Shown: positions 1 to 11,474, counted from the first letter of the stretch. The stretch: DNA of 64,000 nucleotides from Elephas maximus indicus (GCF_024166365.1 NC_064838.1:3303501-3367500), one strand, 5' to 3'. Notes: a model not told the origin generated them from the letters alone. Made by a program: numbers and translations.

Positions 1-289
1 AACCACTTTCAATGCAGAATAAAACCTTCTGGATGTGTATATTCTATGCCTTACTAGCTATCAGTTTTTAATGTCACAGCTACAAACACAGGAGTCTTCA
101 TTATGCAAAGCACCGTATTTGTAATCACCAAAGATGAAATAGATGCATTAGCGTGCTTGGTTAATGTTAAATTTGAGAGAGAGGAAAAAAAAAAGGCAAG
201 AGGATTTACTAAGTACACAAATTTAAGTGCTCACACATTTTAAGCACTGTTCACTCAAACATTGGGTCTTAACGATATACTACCCATAA

Positions 290-520
290 TGCAAATTTCA
301 ATTTGCCTTTCTAAAATCTGGTATTAGCTTGCCATGTTGTAGCTTAGAATCAGTTTGTTTCAATAAGCATTTAGTAAGGGCCATCTACGTGGTGGTGCAG
401 AGCTGGATGTTGGGGAAGATGCAGAGATGGATAAGACAAAGTTCCTATTCTGAAGAAAAGAGAAACAGAAAAACACAAAACAAGAGAAACACAGAGAAAG
501 AGACACCCTCACAGATGAGT
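290..520 (+). repeat. Ancient L2-like LINE fragment (copy 1)
   Basis: The stretch reads like the 3' part of a mammalian L2 LINE: a segment resembling the L2 core about an age-old 'cattta' motif, followed by 'gttggggaagatgcagag' and 'gacaaagtt'. A second, very similar copy lies at 956-1140. Family assignment is by recognition only and the copy is strongly diverged. Confidence 0.5.
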
Positions 521-639
521 CCAATAGATGTGTTAGGAGGATGGACAGGTGAGGGACTCTGAGATCGACCACCTGTTTCCACAAGAAATACCTAATTCGA
601 AAGACAAGGATGCACCCATATACCAGGCCATTAGTAATA

Positions 640-848
640 ATAAGGAGGCTGATGCGTGAGCAGCAGAGGGTTTGTGGCAAGTCCAACTGGCTGAAAGGTG
701 GTTGGGCACTGAGGTTGGAGAGCTGGGAGCATGGAGGAGATGGTAGACAGGCTTGCAGGGCCAGGTGTGAAAGGTTGGTGGCCCAGCTATGTTTTTGTTT
801 CCATTTTAGGAACAGTGGGAAGCCACTGAAGTGTTCCAGATAGAGGAG
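640..848 (+). repeat. Probable ancient L2-like fragment
   Basis: The text around 'gcagggccaggtgtg' and 'gtgggaagccactgaag' resembles the widespread L2 segment that carries 'gggccatg...gggaagccattgg'. No open frame here has recognisable protein content. It ends where a MaLR-type LTR begins. Confidence 0.4.
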
Positions 849-849
849 T

Positions 850-1484
850 TGTTTTAGTTTCCTAGGGTGCTGTAACAAAGTACCATGAAGCAAGTGGCTT
901 ATAAGAACAGAAATCGATTGTCTCACAGTTCTGAAGGCTAGAAGACAAATTCAATGTGCCTTTCTAAAATTTGGTATTACCTTGCCCTGTTGTAGCTCTG
1001 AATCAGTTTATCTCAATGAGCATTTAGCGAGGGACAACTATGTGGTGGTGCAGAGCTGGATGTTGGGGAAGGTACAGAGATGAGTAAGACAAAGTTTCTG
1101 TTCTGAAGATACAGTACTCTCAGATACACAGAGAAAGAGCATAGGTGCTCTCTGAAGGTTCTGGAGGAAGATCCTGCCTTACCTCTTCCTAGCTTTTAGT
1201 GGTTCCTGGCAGACCTTGGCGTTCGATTGCTTGTAGATGCATCATTTCCATCTCTGCCTCTGTCTTCACATGACTGTCTTCCCTCTGTGTCCATCTCTGT
1301 GTCTTTTCTCCTCTTTTATAAGGATCCCAGTCATATTAGATTAGGACTCACCCTTCTCTGGTATGACCTTATGTTAACTGATAACATCTGCAAGGTCCTT
1401 ATTTCCAAACAAAGTTACATTCACAGGCACTGGAGGTTAGGATTTTAACCTATCTTTTTCGGGGACACAATTCAATCCATAATA
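850..1484 (-). mobile_element. MaLR/MLT1-type solo LTR, antisense, internally interrupted
   Basis: On the minus strand this is an MLT1-type LTR. Read on the + strand it shows the hallmark blocks: 'tttcctagggtgctgtaac', 'ctcacagttctgaaggcta', a 'tcttcacatg' block, 'ttataaggat', and a terminal 'gggacacaattcaatccat'. The LTR is cut at about 955-1140 by a copy of the L2-like block seen at 290-520. No internal retroviral-like region adjoins it, so it looks like a solo LTR. It is non-coding and ancient. Confidence 0.7.
956..1140 (+). repeat. Second copy of the 290-500 L2-like block, inside the MaLR LTR
   Basis: About 185 bp closely match 290-475, including 'gtggtggtgcagagctgga' and 'gttggggaag' in the same order. 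The LTR sequence is interrupted exactly over this interval, so this looks like a local duplicative insertion, not an independent L2 copy. Confidence 0.6.
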
Positions 1485-1819
1485 GTGATTAATACGGTCA
1501 GTTGAGAATTTGGCAGAAACCAACTAAATGAATAAGGCAAATACCACCAGAGGTGGTGTTTCTGTCTCTATTTCCTTTATTCTTAAAATATTCCTTTAGC
1601 TTCTCTTAATCTGATGTTGCATACACTTTATGGTAGCCCTCCTAGCTACCACTCGTTGCATTGGGGAAACACTACACATCATCAAAGGTATCTTTTGGAA
1701 ATCAGAGTCTTTTGGAAATCCAAATGGTCTCAGTTGGATGTTGACGAATTAGAGCATCTAAGAAGACACCTTGTAATGATGGACTGAACAGGCATGTGAA
1801 TAGGAAGCAAAAGCAGATT

Positions 1820-2332
1820 AAAGAGGGCCACCAATTTTTTGACATTGATCTCATCAAAAGTTGGCATCTATGTCCCCTCTGGAATCTGGGTGGCCTCTGT
1901 GACTACATCAACCAAGAGTGACACCATGCCAATTTCTGGGCCTTCAGGAGACCTTACGAGACCAGCAGCTTCTACTTCTTTTTTCTTAGATACTCGTTCT
2001 GGGAGAAATCAGTCACAGCATTAGAAATCAAATTACCCTGATACCACCATGGTGTGAGCAAGTACAAACTAGCCACATGGAAAAGCTCCAGGTAGAAAGA
2101 GATGCCTAGCTGTTCCAGCCTTCCAAGCTCAGACGCCAGAAATGTGAGTGAAGAGCCTTCAGAAGACCTTAGTCCCTGCAACTCAGTGACCGCAACTGCA
2201 TGAGAGACCCCAAGTGAAAACTGTCCTGCTGAGCCCAGTCAACCCACAGAACTGGAAGAGATAATAACACATTGTTGTTTTGAGCCACTAAGTTACGAGG
2301 TAGTTTGTTGCTCAGCGATAGATAACTGAAAC
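1820..2332 (+). mobile_element. MLT1-type MaLR LTR (diverged)
   Basis: The 3' end carries the MLT1 signature: 'gagagaccccaagtg', then 'gagataataacacattgtt', 'gagccactaagtta' and 'cagcgatagataactg'. The 5' boundary is uncertain. There is no coding content. Confidence 0.6.
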
Positions 2333-2339
2333 AGAAGCT

Positions 2340-2945
2340 AATTCAAAGACGCAAGCAGCAGTTTGGAGACCCAACACGGGACTACTTCAAACTGCATTGA
2401 AGTTTTTCATAATAATATTCTTTCTTATCCAGCCTGCCATAAAGCTAAACTTTGAAATGTCATAAAAGGCACTTTATGCACTTTCAGCAATTACCTTAGT
2501 GCTACCTATGAGGAATGCTGCATTAACATCCCCAAAGTCACCGAAAATAGGGTTCTGGAATGCAGCCAACAGAACCACACTGACGTGATGTCTACTCCAA
2601 CGTAGCACTCTGGGCCAGACATGTAAGAAGGATGAATGGTAGTAGATTATTCAAGCAAATCTGTTGAGTGGACCGAGTGGAACCTAGAGTGGGATGAGTA
2701 ACTCCCAGGTAGGCAGAAGTGTCATATAGATGTATGAAACCTGTCTTTTTAAAAGGAGTCTTTCTTACTTTTAAAGGACATTTCAGGAAGGAGCACAGAT
2801 AAGCCTGCATTCATCTATCAGAAATGGGCCCGCTTTCCCTCAGCAAACACAATGGAGGGCTCCAAGATAAAGAGGTAGTATTCTAAGCCATGTTGAACTG
2901 CAGAGTGGCCCCATCTGCATATCAAAAGATAATATTTCTATATAT
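2340..2945. other. Unassigned intergenic sequence
   Basis: I recognise no gene, RNA or repeat family here. Open frames are short and without protein character. Confidence 0.5.
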
Positions 2946-2949
2946 ATGT

Positions 2950-3990
2950 GGGTTGAAAGATGTGGTGGACAGCCTCTAAAATGGCCCGAAGTGTTCCCTG
3001 TCGCCTGGTATTCATGATGTTAATGATAGCTGCCTTTGAGTCAACTCTGACTCATACTGACCACGTGTACAACAGAACGAAACTTTCCCCAGTCCTGCAT
3101 CATCCTTACAATTGCCAGCATGTTCGAGTCCATCATTGTGGCTATTGTGCCAATCCATCTCACCCAGGGTCTTCCTTGCCCTTGTTGGCCCTCTACTTCA
3201 ACAAATATAATGTTCTCCTCCAGCAGTTGATCTCTCCTGATGATGTGTCCGAAGCAAGCAAGTTGGGAAATGTTTTGTTGTGATCCATAAGGTTTCCACT
3301 GGCTAATTTTTGGAAGTTGCCGGGCCTTTCTTCCTAGTCTGTCTTAGTCTGGAAGCTCAAGCCTGTCCACCATGGGTGAACCTGCTGGTATTTGAAATAC
3401 CAGAGGCATAGCTTCCTGCTGCATCACAGCAATATGCAAGCTATCACAGTATGACAAATTGACAGATGGGTGGTGGTCTGGTAGCCATACTGCTGTATAT
3501 AATTCCTTCCCTCTGCGTGTGGGCTGGATTTAGTGACTTACCTTTAGTGAACAGAATATGGCAGAGATTTAGTTTCAAAGAGACTGTGGCTTCCATCTTG
3601 CTCACCCCTCTAATTCTCTCACTTGCCCATTCTGATAAAGGCAGTTGCCACATAGTGAACTACCCTATGGAGAGGCTCACACAGCAAGGAGCTGAGGTAG
3701 CCTTGTGATCAACATCCAGTGAAGAATTGAAGCCTCCAGACGAATAGCCCATGAAGAACTGAATTCTGCCAAAAACCAACTGGGACCCTCCCCCAGCTGA
3801 GCCTTCAGATGACACTGCAGCCCTGGGTGACAGCTTGTCTGAAACCTCATGAGAGACTTTGAGTCAGAGGCACTCAGACAAACTGCACCTGGATTCGTGA
3901 TTTATAGAAACTGTGAAATAATACATGTTTGTTGTTTTAAGTGACTACATTTTGGGTTATTTTGTTATGCAGCAATAGATAAAAAATGCA
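2950..3990 (+). mobile_element. MLT1-type MaLR LTR split by an RTE-derived insertion
   Basis: The two LTR parts are about 2950-3013 ('cctctaaaatggcccgaag') and 3479-3990. The right part runs from 'cctctgcgtgtgggctgga' through 'cctatggagaggctcacac' and 'agccttcagatgac' to the terminal 'gcagcaatagat'. The middle is a minus-strand RTE-derived element. The order shows that the LTR is the older of the two. Confidence 0.65.
3014..3478 (-). mobile_element. RTE-derived head-plus-tail composite element
   Basis: Read on the minus strand, this element starts with the RTE leader ('ccaccacccatctgtcaatt' type) and runs through the 'agcttccagactaagacag' region to about 'ccttatggatcac'. It then jumps directly to the RTE 3' end, with its 'tcatcaggagagatcaactg' region and a tail ending near 'ggcagctatcatt'. 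The whole endonuclease/RT body is missing. A shorter element of the same design lies at 35341-35690. Confidence 0.7.
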
Positions 3991-3994
3991 AAGT

Positions 3995-4504
3995 ATTACT
4001 TACTACTCCTGTCATTTATGTCAGCATTCAATACACAAATTGACAGAACCACTCTTAATGTCAAGTTTGAACAAGAAAGATGGTAAATCCTAGTGACAGA
4101 AAAACAGTATTTCCTGTTTATATGACAAATGCACGTAGTGTCATAGGCTTCTTGGAAGATAGGAATGTTACTAGGGTTTTTCAAATGTTCAGGCTCTGTG
4201 TGTTGAAGTACGGAGGAATGGTAAGAATTAAAAGTAATCATAACCATACTCATGAAAGATATGTAAATCATTGACATTTAAAACATTTTCAAAACAAACC
4301 TAATATTAGCTGCAAAATATTTGTAAAACATACTTTGATTCGTTATTTTCATTTGCGTCCACATGAGAACAAAATAGTGGTGAATAAATAAATTCCCCAA
4401 ACCTTGATTGTTTTCCTGCCAAGCCTGTTCTTCCTTCAGTTTTCCTCATCTCAAGCTAGCTCAAGCTTAAAATTTAGAGAGAAGACTTAATTTCTCTTTT
4501 CCTT
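3995..4504. other. Unassigned AT-rich intergenic sequence
   Basis: I see no recognisable gene or repeat. It lies between an MLT1 LTR and an L2-like block. Confidence 0.5.
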
Positions 4505-5090
4505 TCACCTCTGTCCTATGATCGAGTCAGCAAGTCTTACAGATCTTTTCTCCACAACATACACCAGCATGTCTAGTTCTACCCCTCTCCTACCACCATC
4601 CCAGTCCAGGCCAGCTCCATCTCTCACCTGGAATATTGTAATACTCTCCTCATTAGTCTCCCTGTGTCCACCATTGCTCTTCTGTAATTGCTTTTCTACA
4701 CTATAGAGCAACCAGACTGATTTTTACAAAGAAACAGATCAGATTATATCACCCTTTTCCTTAAAGCCCTCCAATGGCTCCTAACCATATTAAGAATAAA
4801 ATTCAAATTTTTTATCTCAGCTTTTACACTCCTGCATGACCTGCTTCTACCTTTCTCTCTGACCACATCGCTTTAACTTTCTCTTGCTCACTATGCTTGA
4901 AACAGTGGTCTTTCTTTCCTTTCTGCAAACACGGCACGTTGTTCCCATCTCAGGGCCTCTGCGCCGCTGTTCTGCCTGGACGGCCCTTGCTCATGTTCCG
5001 TATGTGCTGGCTTCTTTCTATTATACAGACCTTAGCTTAACTATCACCTCATTACTATCACCGATCTGCTAATATCAACGTTTTACCACT
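4505..5090 (-). repeat. Ancient L2/CR1-like LINE remnant (probable)
   Basis: The + strand carries the familiar run 'acctggaatattgtaatac', 'gcaaccagactgattttta', 'aaagccctccaatggctcc', then 'cagggcctctgcgcc' and 'ctgttctgcctggacg'. This run occurs in old LINE 3' regions, here antisense. It is non-coding. I am more certain that it is an old dispersed repeat than of the exact family. Confidence 0.5.
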
Positions 5091-5284
5091 TCAAATAAAG
5101 TATGGAAACCCTACTTCCATTTAGGTCCTTTCACTTTGCCCACTTTGAAGATATCCTTGTTCTCAGTATCAAATGGTATTATAATTTTTGTCCAATCATC
5201 AAATGTAATTAAGAAAACTCACAAGGAAGAGGGCAATCTATTGTATTTCTGCCCTTTCTCCTTCTTGATATGCTCCATAAGTCC

Positions 5285-6475
5285 GTCTCATATCATTTCC
5301 TTGGTGTTTGAAGAACTTCCTTTAGTCATTCTTTAAGGATAGGTCTGTTATCAAGAAATTCTCTCAGTTGTTCTGAGGATGTCTTTATTTTCCCTACATT
5401 CCTGAAGAATAGTTTCACCAAACATAGAATTCATGATTGATAGTTTTCTTTCTTTTAGCACTTGAAAAATGTGAGGCCACCTCCTTCTGGCCCCAATGGT
5501 TTCAGATGAGGAATTTTCTGTCATTTGAATTGGTGTTCCCTTAGAGGCAAGATCTTTTCTCTCTGACTGCTTTTAAGGCTTTGTCTTTAGTTCTCAGAAG
5601 CTTAATTATGATGAGTCTTGGTGTGGATTTCCTTGGGTTTATCGTGTTTGGAGTTTGCTCAGCTTCTCGCATCTAGGGGTTTATGTTGTTTACAAAATTT
5701 GGGAAGTTTTCAGCCATTATTTCTTTGAATATTCTTTCAGCCCCCTCTTTCTCCTCTCCTTTCTCCTTCCGGGTCTTGGATAGTACACATGCTGAATCTT
5801 TTGTTATTATCCCATAGGGCACTGAGGCTCTGTTCATTCCCCCCACCCCCACCATCTATTTTCTCTCTGTTGTAGATGGGGAAAATTCTATTAATTTAAC
5901 CTCAAGTTCACTGATTCTATCCTCCATCATCTCAACACCACTTGGGTCCATCCAGCAAGTTTCCTATTTTGGTTATTGTATTTTTCAGGCCTATAATTGT
6001 CATTTGGTCCCTTTTTTTTTTTTTTTTTAATAACTCCTATTTCTTTGCTGAGATTTTCTATTTTTTAAATTTGTTTCAAGAGAATCAGTAACTGATCATG
6101 GAATCATTTTTTATCAAAAGGTTTTTATTAAAATCTTTTTATGCTAATTCCAGCATCTGGCTCACCTCAGTGTAGGGATTAGTTGATTGTTTTTTCCTGT
6201 TAGAGTTGTGATCTTCCTGAGTTTTGGTATGCAAAGTGATTTTTTTAATTGTATTTTAGGCATTTTGGCTATTGGGAAACTTTGAGTCCTGTTTAAATCT
6301 TTATTTTTATTGTGCAGTCGTCCTGTTTAGGCTTAGTGGGCAGGTCCCGTCCTACATTTGTGGGCTGTGGTTCTAATGACAATTTAATTTTCAGAGCCTT
6401 TGTGATGCTATTTTGGTAGGCTTAGCTTATCTACTGCTGCTGGGGCTCCTGCTGATTTCTGCTGGTACCACTTAA
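5285..6475 (-). mobile_element. Old mammalian L1 remnant, 5'UTR and ORF1 region, antisense
   Basis: The minus strand encodes broken ORF1-type sequence. A frame at 5673-5855 contains 'NFPNFVNNINP' and 'AERIFKEIMAENFP', matching the RRM-to-CTD part of L1 ORF1p, an RNA-binding chaperone. The + strand at 5590-5700 reads as the usual antisense of the ORF1 C-terminal domain. 6050-6475 looks like the upstream 5'UTR. Many stops and a poly-T run near 6010-6028 show that it is dead. Confidence 0.7.
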
Positions 6476-6479
6476 AGGG

Positions 6480-7740
6480 GCAGAGGGAGCTTTCCTAGGT
6501 CAGCCACACTGGTAACCTGAATGAATGAATACATGAATGAATGAAAACTAAAAAGAGTGATTGTACAAGTCTTATTCATCCCAAATAAGATGCTAGTCAC
6601 CCTGTTTAGTTCGTGAAGAAAGAACAATTTATTAGGATGGTTCAGGCAAGATTGGCAGATTCTTCTCATGTATGGGAGGGAAGGTGACAACCATTAACAC
6701 ACAGGAGAATGTCCTTTTTGACTCTGTAAATACAAACAAGGAAAGCGTAAGGGGCATGTGCACATGTGCAGGGCTTAGGCACTGCCTGTGTTTGGAGGCA
6801 CGTAAACAGAATGTAACTTGGCCATGGCTTGGGATTATAGCCCACTTCCCACGACTGTCACCAATTACCTAACTAGCTCTTCATTACCCACCTTCCAGGA
6901 ACAGAAGGTAGCTCTTTGCTGTGTCCCTGTCGGACTCTAGAGAACTGATTCCTGATCCTACCCCTTGGCTAATCACCAAGTCAGCCAAGAGTATAACTGT
7001 GAGAGATCTGTGAATCTAATGGCTTTTTCTCACTCTCCTTGTGGGAAGAGGGAAACCAAGTCGAGTAAAGCATTGCCAGCTAACAAAAGCCCTGATCCTT
7101 CTTTGGCATCACCTTGAACAATACTGTGTGCATAAGGCAAACCCATTTATTTTTGCTAATGAGACAGAAGTCGAAGACTGGAACAATGTTAGACATTATG
7201 CTTTATAAGCCAACTAATTTAATTATTTACAGGGATCAAGGATATGAGTATCCCCACTCCCCAAAGTAACAGATGTTACTTATTGTTGTAACATGCCTAA
7301 GAGGAAATAACCATATTTGAATTTGATTAGAAAAGAACATTCACGATTTCAGAATAAAGTGTATGCCTGTTAATTTTGACAATTAATCTGATTTGGTCCC
7401 CTTAGGATTTCTAATGCTTCTGAAACAAATCTTTCAGGAAAAAAATGGTGACTTTCAAAAGTAATTCCTAATTTACTGCTACATGTTTATTTGCATGTTT
7501 GCTCTTATAATTATTATTCAAATAACAGATTAAATTCAAACCCCAGACACATAGCAGAGGCTAAGCTACACAGACATTGTTGCAAGAAGAACTGAATATA
7601 CTACTCGAGAGGAAGTGAAAGAACGTGCCAACATGCAGCGTTTGTGTTAATAAATACTGATGACTCAGGGAGCTAAAAGAGTAGAGCTGGTTACTAAGAT
7701 AGGTTGTAGAGTCTCTGTTCCCTGAGATCTTCCAAAAGAC
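6480..7740. other. Unassigned intergenic sequence
   Basis: Apart from a short GAAT-rich stretch (about 6518-6543), I recognise no gene, RNA or repeat family. The open frames are short and look random. Confidence 0.5.
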
Positions 7741-7746
7741 ACGCAT

Positions 7747-7765
7747 ACACACACACACACACACA
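7747..7765. repeat. (AC)n microsatellite
   Basis: About nine uninterrupted AC units. Confidence 0.95.
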
Positions 7766-8105
7766 ATTATCTGAAGGCTTAGAACCTAAACCTTAAACAT
7801 TTACTCTCCTGAAGGCAGAAGGCTGGGTAAGTTTTAAGGGCTCATCCCTTAACTTTAAGAACAACTGAATGAATAAACCAAAACTCACATTTTTAAGATA
7901 AAGTCATGGGACAGAAAGTGAAGAGAAGAGCCATTATCCAGTGGACTTAGACAGTGCATACAGTATGTATCACTTAGGCCCAGTTACTTCATCCTCAATT
8001 ATCTGCAACATAACTCAGACAAAATTATTATTTGCCTGCATTGTCTTGATGATTATAGCTCTATAGCCTCAGGTAATATAATATGATATAAATAACAACA
8101 CAACT

Positions 8106-8354
8106 TACTATACTATACTATACTATACTATACTATACTATACTATACTATACTATACTATACTATACTATACTATACTATACTATACTATACTATACTA
8201 TACTATACTATACTATACTATACTATACTATACTATACTATACTATACTATACTATACTATACTATACTATACTATACTATACTATACTATACTATTACT
8301 ATACTATACTATAACTATACTATACTATACTATACTATACTATACTATACTATA
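8106..8354. repeat. (TACTA)n pentanucleotide satellite, about 50 units
   Basis: Near-perfect 5-bp repeat over 249 bp, with two interruptions at about 8294-8314 ('tactattac' and 'ataactatac'). It abuts the 3' end of a minus-strand AfroSINE at 8355, so it is in the position of that SINE's tail. Degenerate pentamers resume on the other side at about 8509-8550. Confidence 0.95.
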
Positions 8355-8502
8355 AACCCACTGCTGTTGAATTGATTCTGACTCATAGTGACCCCATAGG
8401 GTTTCCAAGGCTGTAATCTTTATGGAAGCAGACTGCCACATCTTTCTCCCACAGAGCTGCTGGTGGTTTTGAACTGCTGACCTTTTGGTTAGCAGTTGAT
8501 TG
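8355..8502 (-). mobile_element. AfroSINE-type SINE, head truncated
   Basis: Minus-strand copy. The tail ('attgattctgactcatagtg' on +) comes first, then the 'ggtttccaaggctgtaatc' body, then the head antisense 'ctgaccttttggttagcag'. The first roughly 30 nt of the tRNA-like head are missing. Its 3' end runs directly into the pentanucleotide satellite. Confidence 0.85.
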
Positions 8503-8550
8503 TTTTAATACTGTACTGTACTATACTATGCAATACTACACTACACTATG

Positions 8551-9500
8551 TTCTATTTAGTGGATCTCTGATCCCTACCTAGACCCTTCCCAGGTTCTTC
8601 CTAAACAGACTGAACCCAGATGGCAGCAGATGAACACTGCATAGAGGCTCTGAGCACAGCTATAGGGAAAGGCAGACTCTGTAGTTCCAGTTGACACCAT
8701 TTACAGAAAGTCTTTATGTTGAAAACAAAACAAACCTCTGACTGGGTAATAGGGCCATACAATTTTGAAAATAAGAGTAATAAACATTAAAGGTAGACCA
8801 AAAAAAAATGATTACAAAAATATTTGTTCAAATCAGCAGTTTTCACAGGGCCCACAATAAACATTTATCAAGACAGCCAACTAATATAAAAACACCTAAA
8901 CCTATTTAGAATACCAAAACATGTTCTGGGAGCATCCTGAATTCATAAATTATAGGGCAAATGTTTCCCCACATGCTGGCCTGATATAATTCACAGAGAT
9001 TATTCCTTGCCCTGAGAGCACTCATGTGCACAGTGCATTACAGCAATGTCAGGCTGGATTTATATGAAGGAGGATTTCTGTGGGTGGCATTATTGATGGC
9101 AAATGGAAGATTCACCAGACATTGGAAATAGGAACTACTTCTGAAAAAAACACCTTTTTCACTTGAAAGGGCTATAAATCTAAAAATAATCTTCAAAATT
9201 CCCCAGAAATCCTTTTATGCAATAAGTTGATAGCAAATATATTACTGAAGAGACACATAATTACCTTAAAATCTACCACAGTTAGAAATGTATTGGAGCT
9301 CTTAAATTATAATTTAATTTTATAATAGGAAAAAATGTAACAAACATTTTTACTTTTTTCCTTTAATTTTTAACTTTTATCTTCGTATGTACACAACGAC
9401 AAAACAACTGTTTATAAATTAATATCCCAGAATGTCCCAGGAAACTCCAATTTTCCCTAAGTATATGAAAAGCTGATTTTGATGAACAAGAGAAAATCAA
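8551..9500. other. Unassigned intergenic sequence
   Basis: AT-rich sequence with no repeat family or gene that I can recognise. Confidence 0.5.
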
Positions 9501-9502
9501 AA

Positions 9503-9711
9503 AACCCAAACCCTTTGCTGTCCAGTTGATTCCGACTCGTAGCGACCCTGTAGGACAGACTAGAACGGCCCCATAGGGTTTCCAAGGCTGTAATCTTTAC
9601 AGAAGCAGACTGCTACATCGTTTTTCTGCTGAGCAACTTACGAGTTTGAACAGCCAAACTGCTAATCTCTTGGAGCAACCAAGCGCTTAACCACTGCACC
9701 ACCAGGGCTTC
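9503..9711 (-). mobile_element. AfroSINE-type SINE, nearly full length
   Basis: Minus strand. From the tail ('ttgattccgactcgtagcg' on +) it runs through 'ccccatagggtttccaagg' and 'ctgtaatctttacagaagca' to the tRNA-like head antisense 'cttaaccactgcaccacc'. This is the longer SINE form with the central 'gtgatagcagtctgcttc'-type block. Confidence 0.85.
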
Positions 9712-9735
9712 TAGCTATATTATAGATATAGATAT

Positions 9736-10550
9736 TGTGGTGTAATGGCCCACTTTTATCTGGTCTTTCTTGCCATGGTCTTGTAAATCCCACCAAAAGA
9801 CTGGGTGGGACTATGCAAATGAGGTGCTTGTGGCCCACCAAGAGGATTAGATAGCTTGCTAATAACATAAATAATGTGCATGGCACACTTGTGGGGGTGG
9901 GACCATACAAATAAGGCTAGGCTTAAAATTTTGCTAGTCTTAAAAGAGAGCCAATTCCAGAGCAGAGGGAGCACCTCACTACCACCAAGAAAAAGGAGCC
10001 AAGAGTGGATCGTGTCCTTTGGACCCGGGATTCCTGCTCTGGGAGCCTCCAGAGAGAGGAACTGTAATACAGAAGATGACCAGAGACAGTGGCACAAGAC
10101 AGCAGGAATCAAGAGATGGGTGCAAGACGGCAGCAGTGGGGGCTTGCTGACCCATGGAACTAAAAGGTGTAACACTTGCCCAAGAAGGCACCCTGTAGTG
10201 CCCTGCGGCAGAAGACCCCAGAAGGGTTTGGCAACGGAGGGTGGGAATAAGCTGTCCTGATCAAAGAACTGTGTCCTGAGTCATTTCGGATCCTGATTCT
10301 GAATTGTTCCCTGTTACTTCCCTAACAAACCACTTAACTGTTAAGTATAGCTTGTGAGCTCTGTGAGACGTTGCAGCGAATTAGTGAACCCAGAGATGGA
10401 AGGTGGAATACTGAGGGGAGGAGGAGTAGTTATCTTAGAGATGATGGAGTGAGACAGCAGCTTGGAGACTTTGGACTTTTGGGACATCTTTAACCTTCAC
10501 CTCATAGGAACCAGCTTTGTGCTGATCCTTATAAAATAAATTATTCATTT
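9736..10550 (+). mobile_element. ERVL-like solo LTR (probable)
   Basis: An approximately 815-bp unit starts with TG and is flanked by 'tagatat' on both sides (9729-9735 and 10550-10556), a candidate target duplication. Internal blocks such as 'tgtcctgagtcatttcgg', 'gtgagctctgtgagacg' and 'gcagcgaattagtgaaccc' resemble ERVL-class LTRs. AATAAA lies near the 3' end (about 10535). The open frame at 9874-10260 lies entirely inside it and has no protein signature. The 3' terminus is not the canonical CA, so the boundary is tentative. Confidence 0.55.
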
Positions 10551-10691
10551 AGATATATGTACTTAATTTTAAAAGCTTTAAAATATTTTTCTGAAGTACT
10601 TTTTCTATAGGTTATCCTTTGGGTTCTTGGCTATGTTCTGAATAACTGAGCGGTTAAATAAGTAGCCCCTGGCTGAGTGGAGATGTTACTA

Positions 10692-10905
10692 TACAACCAG
10701 TAACCAGTTGAAATTGAGTTGACTCTGACTCCTGGTGATCCTATGTGTGTCAGAGTAGAACTGTGCTCTGTAGGGTTTTCAATGGCTGCTTTTTCAGAAG
10801 TGGATCTCAGGGTTTTCTTTCAAGGTGCCTCCGGTTGGACTTGAACCGCCAGCCTTTCAGTTAGCAAGAGACTGTGTTAACCATTTGCACCACCCAGAGA
10901 CTCCA
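10692..10905 (-). mobile_element. AfroSINE-type SINE, 'gggtggtgcaaatgg' subfamily
   Basis: Minus strand. The tail is at 'gttgactctgactcctgg' (+), followed by 'aatggctgctttttcagaag' and the head antisense 'taaccatttgcaccaccc'. The head differs from the commoner 'gtggcgcagtggttaag' type. Confidence 0.85.
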
Positions 10906-11024
10906 TTACTGTACCAAGGAAGAGAGAAATAGAGAAAACTGCAAGTGTTTTTCTGGTTGTGATCAGGTAATTATTTTCCATGAATATTTAGTTCAGCCAG
11001 TTCAAAATCACACTTATTTCTCTA

Positions 11025-11085
11025 TGTCTATATCTGTCTATCCATCTATCCGTCTGTCCGTCTGTCCGTCCGTCCATCTATCTAC
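11025..11085. repeat. Imperfect tetranucleotide microsatellite (CTAT/CTGT/CCGT)
   Basis: Tandem 4-bp units with step-wise changes from ctat through ccgt to ctat. Confidence 0.9.
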
Positions 11086-11094
11086 TGGAATGGT

Positions 11095-11350
11095 TATGCA
11101 AAGTAGTAGAGAAAGCTCTGAACTTGGAACCAGAGATCTGAAGTTTAGAATTATAGAACTGACTCATTTATTAGCTGCGCAACCCTCATATGAGCATGCT
11201 ATTGAAACTTCATTATATTTGTTTCCTCATCTGTTAAACAGGGAGGGTAATCCTTGCTCATCTTGTTGGGTTATTGTGAATTTATATAACGGATAACATG
11301 TGCTTTGTGAGCTATAAAATGTCATATAAAAGGAAGACATTATTAGTGAT
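11095..11350 (+). repeat. MIR SINE
   Basis: Matches the MIR layout: a 'gaacttggaaccagagatc' region, then 'tttcctcatctgttaaac', then 'gtgaatttatataacgg', ending in 'tgctttgtgagctataa'. Confidence 0.65.
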
Positions 11351-11474
11351 AAATTTTCTAGGTCCAGCTTGCTAGGTGATAATAAATTAGGATAAACTCT
11401 CACTTTAAAGCCCATTCCTCAATGAGTGATCATAATATATCACACTTTGTTACGTTGGGAGAATCTGTGGAGCA

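Noticed and set aside
8106-8354. Regular repeat that might suggest a CRISPR-like array
   Set aside because: Contiguous 5-bp units with no spacers in mammalian DNA. It is a microsatellite.
9874-10260. 128-codon open frame with a basic protein
   Set aside because: Lies wholly inside an ERVL-like LTR and has no protein signature.
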